This document shows, in pieces, positions 14,718 through 22,533 of a stretch of 64,000 bases of DNA. Below the pieces are notes generated by a model, which did no database searches, had not been told where the DNA came from, and saw only the letters and a program-made list of their open reading frames with translations. Source of the DNA: Halarchaeum rubridurum (GTDB lineage: Archaea > Halobacteriota > Halobacteria > Halobacteriales > Halobacteriaceae). The stretch is taken from assembly GCF_014647115.1 (NCBI RefSeq), contig NZ_BMOO01000003.1, forward strand, positions 186,001 through 250,000, given 5' to 3'. A program made the translations under genes and the position numbers. The number at the start of each line of letters is the position of its first letter. Position 1 is the first letter of the stretch.

Positions 14718-15871
14718 CAGCCCTGGGTCTTCATCTGCTTGAACTTGTTCGAGAACGTCTCGGAGTAGGGCGCGAGGTCGTCCCAGCGCGGGAGCGCCAT
14801 CTGCTGGGCCTCCTCGGCGGTCGTCGGGAGGTAGTCGCCGAGGTCACCCGCGTACGACATCTCCTCCGTCGTGAAGAACAGCGGGTGGTCCTCGGACCAC
14901 TTCGACTGCACTTCGGGGTCGAGGAGCATGTTGATGAACTCCTCACCGAGCGTGCGCTTGTCGGTGCCGCGGACGACCGCCCAGTTGTCCATGTAGCCGG
15001 CGTTCGCCTTCGGCATCGAGAAGGAGATGCCCTCGTGGTTCTCCATGTCGTAGTAGACCTGGCCGAAGTACCACTGGGCGGCGTCGATGATGCCGTTCTG
15101 GAACTGCTGCCAGACGTCGGTCCCGGAGGAGGCCCAGCCCGTAATCGGCCACGTTTCGAGGGTGTTCATCAGGGTGTCGTGGTACTGATCGTCGTAGAGT
15201 TCGCCGGCGCTCGGGGCGGCGTCCGTCCCGACCGCGGCGCCGAGCAGCGGGTAGATCCAGAAGCCGGAGTCGACGCCGACGCCCGCGGAGCTCGTGACGG
15301 TGTCGCTCGTGAAGTCGCTCCACGTCTCCACGGGCTGTTCGAGGTCGTCCCGGTAGAGGATGGTGAGCGGCGCGCCGTCGACGGGGGCGCCGTGCGTGAT
15401 CGGCCGAACGCCCTTGTAGTAGTCGTAGACGCCCTCGATGTTCGGGATGTTCTCGTCGTAGCGCAGCGGCTCGAAGAGGTCCGCGTTCCGGCCGTTGTAG
15501 TAGATGGGTTCGCACGTCACCGTGACGTCGAACGGCGGGTCGTCCGGCGGCGCGGACTGAATCTTCGCCAGGAGACTGTTCCACCCCGTGTTCACCTCCA
15601 GCTCGGCGTCGAAGCGGGACTCGAAGATGGGCTTGATGGCCTGCGTGAAGCGCTCGCCGTAGTTGCCGCTCCACGCGGTCACGCGGAGGGTCGGGGTGCT
15701 GTCGCCGCCGCTCCCCCCCATCCCGCTGCAGCCGGCCATCGCGGTCGTCGCCGCCGCACCGGCCGCCCCGAGGAAGGTCCGGCGGTTCACCACGGAGTGA
15801 CCCGTCTCGTCGGCGCGATCCGCCCGGCTCTGCGAGTGCTGACGTTCGGACACGACGGGTACATACACCAT
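14717..15871 (-). CDS. Tat-type lipoprotein, extracellular solute-binding protein (PotD-like)
   Basis: 384 residues from the ATG at 15871. A twin-arginine signal (VVNRRTFLGAAGAAA) leads to a lipobox ending MAGCSG, so the mature protein is anchored outside the cell. The body (LRVTAWSGNYGERF, LEVNTGWNSLLAK, GQVYYDMENHEG, LLDPEVQSKWSEDHPLFF) fits solute-binding protein family 1/8 of polyamine or iron importers. A TATA-like CTTTTCAG sits about 30 nt before an in-frame GTG at 15853, so translation may begin there instead; a still longer frame to 16027 overlaps dph2 and is unlikely. Confidence 0.85.
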   Translation of the reverse strand: MVYVPVVSERQHSQSRADRADETGHSVVNRRTFLGAAGAAATTAMAGCSGMGGSGGDSTPTLRVTAWSGNYGERFTQAIKPIFESRFDAELEVNTGWNSLLAKIQSAPPDDPPFDVTVTCEPIYYNGRNADLFEPLRYDENIPNIEGVYDYYKGVRPITHGAPVDGAPLTILYRDDLEQPVETWSDFTSDTVTSSAGVGVDSGFWIYPLLGAAVGTDAAPSAGELYDDQYHDTLMNTLETWPITGWASSGTDVWQQFQNGIIDAAQWYFGQVYYDMENHEGISFSMPKANAGYMDNWAVVRGTDKRTLGEEFINMLLDPEVQSKWSEDHPLFFTTEEMSYAGDLGDYLPTTAEEAQQMALPRWDDLAPYSETFSNKFKQMKTQG

Positions 15872-15996
15872 GTCACTGAAAAGGGTGGTGGCTCCACCGT
15901 GCGTGTGCAACTCGTAGGCACACGACGGCGTCGGCGGCGCTCGCGGCCGGTGCGTGGACGCGTGGCACGCGGCGCGCACCCCGAGAAACGCCGAGG

Positions 15997-16003
15997 TTAT
16001 ACG
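15997..16003 (+). promoter_or_regulatory. TATA-like box of dph2
   Basis: TTATACG is centred 27 nt before the ATG at 16027, implying a leaderless dph2 mRNA. Confidence 0.5.
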
Positions 16004-16026
16004 GCCAGATGCAGTATGCGTGCTCA

Positions 16027-17061
16027 ATGAGTCAGGACGAGCGGTCGGCGGGCGACCTCCGGAACACGGGGATGTCGCTGCGACACGACCGGACGTGGGA
16101 TTACGAACTCGAACGGATCGTCGAAGCCGTCGAGGAACGCGACGCCGAGAAGGTCGGCATGCAGTTCCCCGAGGGCCTCAAGCGCCGCGCGCCCCACGTC
16201 GCGGACGACCTGCGCGAACTCCTCCCCGACGGCGTCCGCGTGATGATATCCGGGAAACCCTGCTACGGCGCCTGCGACCTCGACACGTACATGATGCGCC
16301 GGACGGACGTCTTCGTCCACTTCGGGCACTCCCCGATGAAGGACTCGGAGAAGATAATCTACGTCCCGCTCTTCTCGAACGTCGAGGTGACGCCGATCAT
16401 GGAGGACGCCCTCGAAGAGCTCGAAACGGGCGACGTCGGCCTCGTCACCACCGCCCAGCACATGAACAAGTTCGAGCAGATGCGCGAGTGGCTCGAAGAG
16501 CGCGGCTTCACCGTCCACACGCGCCGGGGCGACGAGCGGCTGACCCACGAGGGCCAGGTCCTCGGCTGTAACTACGCCTCCGCGGACATCGACGCCGACC
16601 AGGTGCTCTACGTCGGCGGCGGGAAGTTCCACCCCGTCGGGCTCGCCATGGAGCACCCCGAGAAGAACGTCGTCATCGCCGACCCCGTCAACAACGTCGT
16701 GACGGTCGCCGACCACGAGCAGTTCATGAAGCAGCGCTACGCCTCCGTCCACAAGGCGATGGACGCCGAGAAGTGGGGCGTCATCTTCTGCACGAAGATC
16801 GGACAGGGCCGCTGGGAGCAGGCGAACGAGATCGTCGAGAACAACGACAACGCCTACCTCATCACGATGGACGAGGTGACGCCGGACCGCCTGCGGAACT
16901 TCGACATGGACGCCTTCGTCAACACGGGCTGTCCGCGCATCACGACCGACGACGGCCCGCGCTTCCACAAGCCGATGCTCACCCCCGGCGAGTACGAGTG
17001 CGCCGTCGGCAACAAACCCCTCGACGAGATGGAGTTCGACACCTTCCACGGGACGTGGTAA
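16027..17061 (+). CDS. dph2: Diphthamide biosynthesis enzyme Dph2
   Basis: 344 residues. Dph2 transfers the 3-amino-3-carboxypropyl group of SAM to the conserved histidine of elongation factor 2, using a [4Fe-4S] cluster held by three cysteines in non-classical radical-SAM chemistry. The cysteines expected from archaeal Dph2 are visible in GKPCYGACDLD (C79/C83), VLGCNYASA (C181) and VNTGCPRI (C302). An earlier in-frame ATG six codons upstream is rejected because the TATA-like box is placed for the ATG at 16027. It is divergent from the ABC importer operon. Confidence 0.93.
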   Translation: MSQDERSAGDLRNTGMSLRHDRTWDYELERIVEAVEERDAEKVGMQFPEGLKRRAPHVADDLRELLPDGVRVMISGKPCYGACDLDTYMMRRTDVFVHFGHSPMKDSEKIIYVPLFSNVEVTPIMEDALEELETGDVGLVTTAQHMNKFEQMREWLEERGFTVHTRRGDERLTHEGQVLGCNYASADIDADQVLYVGGGKFHPVGLAMEHPEKNVVIADPVNNVVTVADHEQFMKQRYASVHKAMDAEKWGVIFCTKIGQGRWEQANEIVENNDNAYLITMDEVTPDRLRNFDMDAFVNTGCPRITTDDGPRFHKPMLTPGEYECAVGNKPLDEMEFDTFHGTW

Positions 17062-17063
17062 GC

Positions 17064-17082
17064 GTCGTTCCTACGGAACGAC
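17064..17082 (+). terminator. Hairpin after dph2
   Basis: GTCGTTCC-tac-GGAACGAC, a perfect 8-bp stem with a 3-nt loop starting 2 nt after the dph2 stop. No T-run follows, so it may serve 3'-end stability rather than termination. The rest of 17083-17229 shows no further feature apart from purine-rich GAGCG-type sequence common between haloarchaeal genes. Confidence 0.4.
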
Positions 17083-17229
17083 GGTACGGCGAGCGCGGAA
17101 CGAAGTGATGCGCGAGTAGCGTCATCCGTAGGAACCACGTAGAGGCGAGCGGGAGCGACCAGCAGGTGAAACGACCCGCAGCGGCGCACAACGGCTTTCC
17201 CCGCGCGCGTCCTCACTCGACGTATACGT

Positions 17230-17748
17230 ATGGACCCTCTCGTGCTTCCGCTCCAGCAGGTCGACCCGTACGGCTTCCAGCGGGCGCTGGGCGTCGGTGG
17301 CCGCGCGGCGGGCGCGTTCCTCGGGACGCTGATAGTCGGTGCGCTCCTGCTCGCGTTCGCCGACGACCACGTCGAGCGACTCGTCGACGCGGTCGCCGAG
17401 GAGCCCGTCCCCTCCTTCCTCTGGGGGGTCGGGACGCTCGTCGCGCTCGTCTGCGTGACGTTCCTCCTCGTGCTCTCCATCGTCGGCATCCTCGTCGCCG
17501 TCCCGCTCATCCTCGTCGCCGCGGTCGTCTACTACGTCGGCAACACGCTCACGTACGTCTACGTGGGCGGACGGGCCGCGGCGGGCCTCGGCTGGGAGAC
17601 GACGCGGTGGGGCCACCTCCTCGTCGGCGCGGTGTTCGCGGGGGCCGTCGCGGCCCTCCCGGTCGTCGGCGGCCTCGTCAGTTTCGTCGTGAGCAGTATC
17701 GGCGTCGGTGCGCTCGTCCACACGTGGTACCGCTCGCGCGAATCGTGA
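17230..17748 (+). CDS. Membrane protein of unknown function
   Basis: 172 residues with four helices: AAGAFLGTLIVGALLLAF, LWGVGTLVALVCVTFLL plus VGILVAVPLILVAAVVYY, and a C-terminal pair around VGAVFAGAVAALPVVGG. A Gly-rich loop NTLTYVYVGGRAA lies between them. It looks like a haloarchaeal integral membrane family without assigned function. A T-rich ggctttcc about 36 nt upstream is the only promoter-like sequence. It is followed by the METTL5-like gene after 52 nt. Confidence 0.75.
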   Translation: MDPLVLPLQQVDPYGFQRALGVGGRAAGAFLGTLIVGALLLAFADDHVERLVDAVAEEPVPSFLWGVGTLVALVCVTFLLVLSIVGILVAVPLILVAAVVYYVGNTLTYVYVGGRAAAGLGWETTRWGHLLVGAVFAGAVAALPVVGGLVSFVVSSIGVGALVHTWYRSRES

Positions 17749-17800
17749 GCGCGGGACGGTGGACCGACGCGGCTTTTTGCGTCGGTCACGTCGCGCCCGT

Positions 17801-18433
17801 ATGAAGCGCACCCTCGAACGGCGGCTCGCGGCCGTCGCGGGGTTCGACGACCCGGACGTCGCCCGCGAGCAGTACCCGACCCCCGCGGAGCTCGCGGCCC
17901 ACGTCCTCCACACCGCGGACCTCCGGGGGGACCTCGATAGCGTCGTGCTCGACCTCGGGACGGGGACGGGGATGCTCGCGCTCGGCGCGGCGTGTCGCTC
18001 GCCGGCGCGCGTCGTGGGCCTCGACGTCGACGGTGACGCGCTGGCGACCGCGCGGGAGAACGAGCGCCGCGTCGCCCCCGAGACTCCGGTGTCGTGGGTG
18101 CGCGGGGACGCGACGGACCCGCCGCTGACGCGTGCGCGAATCGACGCGAGCGCGGCGACGGTCGTGATGAACCCGCCGTTCGGCGCGCAGCGCGGGAACA
18201 GACACGCGGACCGGCGCTTCCTCGCTGCGGCCGCGGCGCTCGCGGACGTCTCGTGGTCCATCCACAACGCGGGGAGCCGCGACTTCGTCGAGTCGTTCGC
18301 CGCGGACCGGGGCGGGACGGTGACGGACGCGTTCGCGGCCGAGTTCGACGTCGCGCGGCAGTTCGACTTCCACACGCGCGAGCGCGAGACGCTCGACGTC
18401 GAGGTCTACCGGGTCGCCTGGCCCTACGAGTAG
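17801..18433 (+). CDS. METTL5-like N6-adenine methyltransferase
   Basis: 210 residues. SAM-binding motif I is VLDLGTGTGMLALGA, motif II VVGLDVDGDAL, and the catalytic motif IV is NPPFG (VVMNPPFGAQRG), characteristic of amino-directed (adenine N6) methyltransferases. The size and the N-terminal ERRLAAVAGFDDP...EQYPTP segment match the METTL5 family, which methylates small-subunit rRNA in eukaryotes; the archaeal target is inferred. The ATG at 17801 is chosen over a longer frame; CTTTTTG is 27 nt upstream. Its last 10 bases overlap the convergent rhomboid gene. Confidence 0.88.
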   Translation: MKRTLERRLAAVAGFDDPDVAREQYPTPAELAAHVLHTADLRGDLDSVVLDLGTGTGMLALGAACRSPARVVGLDVDGDALATARENERRVAPETPVSWVRGDATDPPLTRARIDASAATVVMNPPFGAQRGNRHADRRFLAAAAALADVSWSIHNAGSRDFVESFAADRGGTVTDAFAAEFDVARQFDFHTRERETLDVEVYRVAWPYE

Positions 18434-20238
18434 GTCTCGCGGGTCGCTACGGTGACGCGCGTCCCGTTGTGCGCGGCGACGAGGTAGTCACCGGCGCGCC
18501 CGAAGCCGAGGCCGCCGGCGGTCGCGGTCTCGTTGTCGGCGGGGAGCGGCGTGCGGCCGAGCGTTTCATTCGCGTGGGAGACGACGACGCTGAACCCCTC
18601 CGGGGTGGTGGCGACGGTGACGTTCCGGCCGGCGATGACTGGCGAGGCGGCGGCGTCCGGCGAGGTGTAGGCGAGCGAGCGCTCGCCGTCGGGGCCGACG
18701 AGGGAGACGCGGTAGACGGGCGAGGCGCCAGTCGGCACCCACCCCGAACGGGTCGCGGCGACGCGCTCGCTCCAGCCGAGGCCGCCGACGCGGACGCTCG
18801 CGCGCCCCGAGTACGCGAGCGTGCCGGTCGAGACCGCCTGCGTCCAGATGGCGCGTTCGGGGTTCGAGACGATGAGGCCGCTCGCGTTCACGCTCGTCGA
18901 CTCGTTCAACAGTTCGATGTCGAACGCCCCGACGCGCTCGTTTCGGACGTCCTCCGCGTACGTGACCGTGTACCCCTCGACGTGGACGGTGTCGGCGCTC
19001 GCGTTCGCGTTCGCGGGTCCGCCGGCGTCGGGCGAGACGGCGGCGAGGTTGATCGGGACGGCGACCATGACGGTGACGAGGAGGGGAAAGCAGAGACAGA
19101 GGGTGGCGACCTGCCGGCGCGTCAGGCCGGTCTCGACGCGTTCGAGGAGCGGCCGGGAGCGCGCGCGGACGCCCGCGGCGACGAAGAGACCGAGCGCGAC
19201 GACGAGGAGGACGCCGAGGCCCCGGTAGAGGACGTAGGTCGAGGGACCGCGGTACCACCAGATGGCGTAGAGCGGGACGCTCGCGGCGTAGACGATGGCG
19301 GCCCCCCAGAGGCGGAGGGCGCTCGGGCGTTCGTCGCGCGCGGCGACGAGGAGCGCGCCGAGGAGGACGCCGAGGAGGACGCCGACGGCGTGGCCCTGCA
19401 CGGCGATACCGGCCCACCACGGGCCGCCGTAGGAGGGGCCGGCGGACGCGACGACGACGGGGTCGCGGAGGGCGTAGTAGAACGTGGAGGCGAAGCCGCT
19501 GACGGCGCTGGCGACGATGGTCCCCACGGGGTAGCGCGTGAGCGCGAACGCGCCGAAGGCGAAGACGACGCCGGAGAAACCGATTATCGGGCCCCACGCG
19601 AGCGCGCTCGTCAGAACCGCGACGACGGCGACGGCGAGGACGAACGCGCCGATCCGGGCGAGGGGGTTCGTCCGCAGCGACCCGAAGGTCGACTCGCCGC
19701 GCCGTCGCGGGTAGTGGCTCCACGCGTACTCGGCGAGCGGCGCGTAGACGAGCGTCCCGAGGAGGTTGCCCGTGACGTGCGAGAGGCCGCCGTGGGCGAA
19801 CGGCGCGGTGAGGACGCCGAGCGGGTAGAGGTACGACCACGACGTGAAGGGAATCGAGAGCGGGGCGTTCGGGTGCGTCCACCCGCCCTGCACGAACAGG
19901 TAGAAGCCCGCGACGCCCGCGACGACGACGAGCGTCCCCCACGGGACGCCGAAGAGCAGCCGCGAGCGGAGGCGACGCCCCCACTCGTCGCCGACGCCGT
20001 CGAGCGCGCGAACGCAGGCCAGCGAGACGAGCGTGCCGAGCACGACCGCGGGGGCGAGCGCGTCCGTGGGCGGGAGGCCGAACGCGGCCGCACAGCCGAG
20101 GCCGACGAGCGGGCCGAGCGGGAGGCCGACCCGGAGCGCCGTCCCCGCGCGGACGCCGCCGAGCGCGACGGCCGCGACGATGAGGAGCCAGCACGCGAGC
20201 GCGCCGGCGCCACCGGCGAGGAGGACGGACGAGACCAT
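18424..20238 (-). CDS. Rhomboid-family intramembrane protease with C-terminal ectodomain
   Basis: 604 residues, much longer than a minimal rhomboid (about 200). The protease core shows HGGLSHVTGN (the HxxxN motif, H154/N158), the catalytic serine in IIGFSGVVFAF (S222) and the catalytic histidine in AVQGHAVGVLLG (H283). Three helices precede the core and more follow; from about residue 385 there is a soluble beta-rich domain with several NxT/S sites, likely outside the cell. Rhomboids cleave membrane proteins within the bilayer; the substrate is unknown. CTTTAAGG-like sequence 27 nt upstream of the ATG supports the start. Confidence 0.88.
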   Translation of the reverse strand: MVSSVLLAGGAGALACWLLIVAAVALGGVRAGTALRVGLPLGPLVGLGCAAAFGLPPTDALAPAVVLGTLVSLACVRALDGVGDEWGRRLRSRLLFGVPWGTLVVVAGVAGFYLFVQGGWTHPNAPLSIPFTSWSYLYPLGVLTAPFAHGGLSHVTGNLLGTLVYAPLAEYAWSHYPRRRGESTFGSLRTNPLARIGAFVLAVAVVAVLTSALAWGPIIGFSGVVFAFGAFALTRYPVGTIVASAVSGFASTFYYALRDPVVVASAGPSYGGPWWAGIAVQGHAVGVLLGVLLGALLVAARDERPSALRLWGAAIVYAASVPLYAIWWYRGPSTYVLYRGLGVLLVVALGLFVAAGVRARSRPLLERVETGLTRRQVATLCLCFPLLVTVMVAVPINLAAVSPDAGGPANANASADTVHVEGYTVTYAEDVRNERVGAFDIELLNESTSVNASGLIVSNPERAIWTQAVSTGTLAYSGRASVRVGGLGWSERVAATRSGWVPTGASPVYRVSLVGPDGERSLAYTSPDAAASPVIAGRNVTVATTPEGFSVVVSHANETLGRTPLPADNETATAGGLGFGRAGDYLVAAHNGTRVTVATRETYS

Positions 20239-20260
20239 ACGCCACGCTCGCCGCGCGCGC

Positions 20261-20268
20261 CCTTAAAC
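20261..20268 (-). promoter_or_regulatory. TATA-like box of rhomboid gene
   Basis: The plus strand ccttaaac (minus strand GTTTAAGG) is centred about 27 nt before the ATG at 20238. Confidence 0.5.
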
Positions 20269-20350
20269 GCCGGCGGGACGCGGACGTGGGACGTGGACCG
20301 CGGACGGGCGCGACCGCAACGTTCAAACGCCGCAGAACCAACTCTGAACT

Positions 20351-20632
20351 ATGGATCTCCGGGTCATCGAGCAGCAGGACACAGAGCTCACCATCGAGAT
20401 CGCGGGCGAGGACCACACGTTCATGAACGTGCTCAAGGGCGCCCTGCTCGAACTCGACGACGTCGCCGCCGCGACGTACGACCAGAACCCCGAGCAGTCC
20501 GGCGGCCAGACCGAACCCGTCCTCACGCTCAAGACCGAGGGCGCGAAGCCGCTCGACTGCCTCGAACAGGGCGCGACGCTCGTCGACGAGCAGATGAACG
20601 AGTTCCGCACCGCCTTCGAGAACGCTCGCTGA
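20351..20632 (+). CDS. rpo11: DNA-directed RNA polymerase subunit Rpo11 (L)
   Basis: 93 residues. The sequence [24 protein letters not shown], followed by [11 protein letters not shown] and a helical C-terminus, is the Rpb11/RpoL fold that dimerises with Rpo3 to start polymerase assembly. The archaeal length is normal. GTTCAAAC lies 28 nt upstream of the ATG. It stands alone between the rhomboid gene and hisF, convergent with hisF; the 120-bp gap between them shows no clear hairpin. Confidence 0.93.
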   Translation: MDLRVIEQQDTELTIEIAGEDHTFMNVLKGALLELDDVAAATYDQNPEQSGGQTEPVLTLKTEGAKPLDCLEQGATLVDEQMNEFRTAFENAR

Positions 20633-20752
20633 ACCACTCCCGCGGCGAACTTCCCTGTAGATATAGCGCTCCGCTCTCTTTTCGACAGCAATACCGGTGA
20701 CTTCGAGAAGTATCGGCTCTCCGCAACGGCGACGGAAGGGTAGAGGAGAGAA

Positions 20753-21565
20753 CTACAGGCGAACGGGCACGTCGTGCTCGTCGAGGTACTCCTTGACTTC
20801 CTCGATGGTGTACTCCTCAAAGTGGAAGATGGAGGCGGCGAGCGCGGCGTCCGCGCCCGACTCGAAGGCCTCGCGCATGTGCTCGGGTTCGCCACAGCCC
20901 GACGAGGCGATGACGGGCGTCGAGACGGCGTCGCAGACGGCGCTCGTGAGCGGGAGGTCGTAGCCGTCCTTCGTGCCGTCGGCGTCGATGGAGTTGACGA
21001 AGAGCTCGCCGGCGCCGCGCTCCTCCGCCTCGGCGGCCCACTCGACGACGTCGATGCCGGTGCCCTCGCGGCCGCCCTTCACGGTGCACTCGAACCAGCA
21101 GGACTCCCCGTCCACCTGCGCGTAGTGTTCGCCCTGCTCGTCGAAGCGCCGACGGGCGTCGACGCTGATGACGATGCACTGGCTGCCGAAGGCCTTCGCG
21201 CCCTCCGTGATGAGCTCGGGGCGTTCGAGCGCGCCCGTGTTGATGGAGACCTTGTCCGCGCCGGCGCGCAGCGTCTCCTTGATGTCGTCGGTGTCGCGGA
21301 TGCCGCCGCCGACGGTGAGCGGGATGAACACCTCGTCCGCGACGTCCTCGACGACGGAGAGCATCGTCTCGCGGCCGTCCGCGCTCGCCGTGATGTCGAG
21401 GAAGACGAACTCGTCCGCGCCCGCCTCGTTGTACTTCTTCGCCAGCTCCACGGGGTCGCCCGTGTATTCGAGGTCCTCGAAGTTCACGCCCGTGTAGACG
21501 GCCGCGTCCCCGTTCTCGTCGAGGTCGACGTCGATACAGGGGATGACGCGCTTCGTGAGGGTCAT
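20753..21565 (-). CDS. hisF: Imidazole glycerol phosphate synthase cyclase subunit HisF
   Basis: 270 residues, a complete (beta/alpha)8 barrel. [10 protein letters not shown] holds the first catalytic Asp, GGGIRDTDD and INTGAL form phosphate-binding loops, ISVDARR holds the second catalytic Asp, and [10 protein letters not shown] is the second phosphate site. It uses ammonia from HisH to convert PRFAR to imidazole glycerol phosphate and AICAR in histidine synthesis. No other his gene is adjacent, as is usual in haloarchaea. CCTTTTCAG is 28 nt upstream of the ATG. Confidence 0.95.
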   Translation of the reverse strand: MTLTKRVIPCIDVDLDENGDAAVYTGVNFEDLEYTGDPVELAKKYNEAGADEFVFLDITASADGRETMLSVVEDVADEVFIPLTVGGGIRDTDDIKETLRAGADKVSINTGALERPELITEGAKAFGSQCIVISVDARRRFDEQGEHYAQVDGESCWFECTVKGGREGTGIDVVEWAAEAEERGAGELFVNSIDADGTKDGYDLPLTSAVCDAVSTPVIASSGCGEPEHMREAFESGADAALAASIFHFEEYTIEEVKEYLDEHDVPVRL

Positions 21566-21613
21566 ACGCGTGATAGGCAGCCACCCCCTGAAAAGGTGTG
21601 CGACTGGGGTGCC

Positions 21614-22309
21614 CTACTCGTCCGTGAGCGCGACCGCGCGCACGTCGCTCCCCGCGACGCTCGACACCGACCCGTCGCGGAGCGCGAGCGTCACGCCGTA
21701 GCTCCACGACGTCGTCGCACCGTCCGCACTCGTCCCCGGGTACACCGACACGCCGGTCGTCGCGCGGTAGTCGCCGTTCGGGAAGCACGACCCGTCACCG
21801 TACGTGTAGGCGTCGTACGCGACGCGTAATGACTCGCCGGCGTCGAGCGTCCGCGCGTACGCGATGGTGTCCGTCGAGTAGCTCCCGGTGACGCGCCAGC
21901 ACCCGTCGGCGCGGCGCTCGGGCGGGAGGTCGCTCGCCGTGTCGTTCCCGATGGCGACTCGTTGGACGTGCTGGCGCGCGTCGTCACTCACCGGGTAGCA
22001 GAACAGCGACGCGTCGCCCTCGGTGGCGTCGAGCGTCGTCACCGAGAGCGGCGGTGCGAACCCGAACGTGGCCGTGAACGGGTCACTCCCTTCGTTCGTT
22101 AGCGTCGCCGCGAATCGGGGCGGGTGGTCGGCCGTGGCGTCGCGCACGAGGTCGGCCTCGAACGACGCCGCGTCCGGCGGGAGCGTGTCGGGCGTCGTGC
22201 TCTCGCTCGTCGTACTCGGGTCGTCGCTGGTCTCCCGGCTACTACAGCCGGTGAGTGTCACGAGGGCCGTCGCGCCCGCACCAGTGAGGAACGCACGTCT
22301 GGAGGGCAT
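21614..22309 (-). CDS. Tat-type lipoprotein of unknown function
   Basis: 231 residues. The N-terminus SRRAFLTGAGATALVTLTGC is a twin-arginine signal with a lipobox, followed by a Ser/Thr/Asp linker (SSRETSDDPSTTSESTTPD). The remaining ectodomain is beta-type (PPRFAATLTNEGSDPFTATF) with two conserved-looking cysteines (LFCYPV, GSCFPNG) that could form a disulfide or bind metal. It resembles many haloarchaeal secreted lipoproteins; no specific family is recognised. The ATG at 22309 begins the Tat motif; the longer frame to 22453 is not supported. Confidence 0.75.
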   Translation of the reverse strand: MPSRRAFLTGAGATALVTLTGCSSRETSDDPSTTSESTTPDTLPPDAASFEADLVRDATADHPPRFAATLTNEGSDPFTATFGFAPPLSVTTLDATEGDASLFCYPVSDDARQHVQRVAIGNDTASDLPPERRADGCWRVTGSYSTDTIAYARTLDAGESLRVAYDAYTYGDGSCFPNGDYRATTGVSVYPGTSADGATTSWSYGVTLALRDGSVSSVAGSDVRAVALTDE

Positions 22310-22403
22310 CCGTCTCAGCGGAGGGACGGTGACGCCATGTGCGTTGTGGAGGCCCCCTTGCGAGTCCGAAAACGGCAAGTGCCGGCCCGCGGAAGGCGAG
22401 CGC

Positions 22404-22532
22404 ATGGACACGACACACGAGGGGCGGACGACGTCGCCGATGCAACCGTTCACGACGAAACAGGTGGCCTACGGCGCGGTGGCGTTCGCCGTCGGCGCGA
22501 TCATCACGTTCGTCCTGCCCTTCCTCGGCTGA
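22404..22532 (+). CDS. 42-residue single-TM protein, DUF7550-like
   Basis: MDTTHEGRTTSPMQPFTTKQ precedes one helix (VAFAVGAIITFVLPFL). The TSPMQ.FTT..V pattern before a single C-terminal helix matches a tiny haloarchaeal family I remember as DUF7550. GAAAACGG about 30 nt upstream of the ATG may be its TATA-like box. It converges on purL with only 1 nt between the stop codons. Function unknown. Confidence 0.65.
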   Translation: MDTTHEGRTTSPMQPFTTKQVAYGAVAFAVGAIITFVLPFLG

Positions 22533-22533
22533 G

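Noticed and set aside
15872-16027. N-terminal extension of the solute-binding protein up to 16027
   Set aside because: It would overlap the dph2 start and promoter and delay the Tat signal by more than 50 residues; later starts are better placed.
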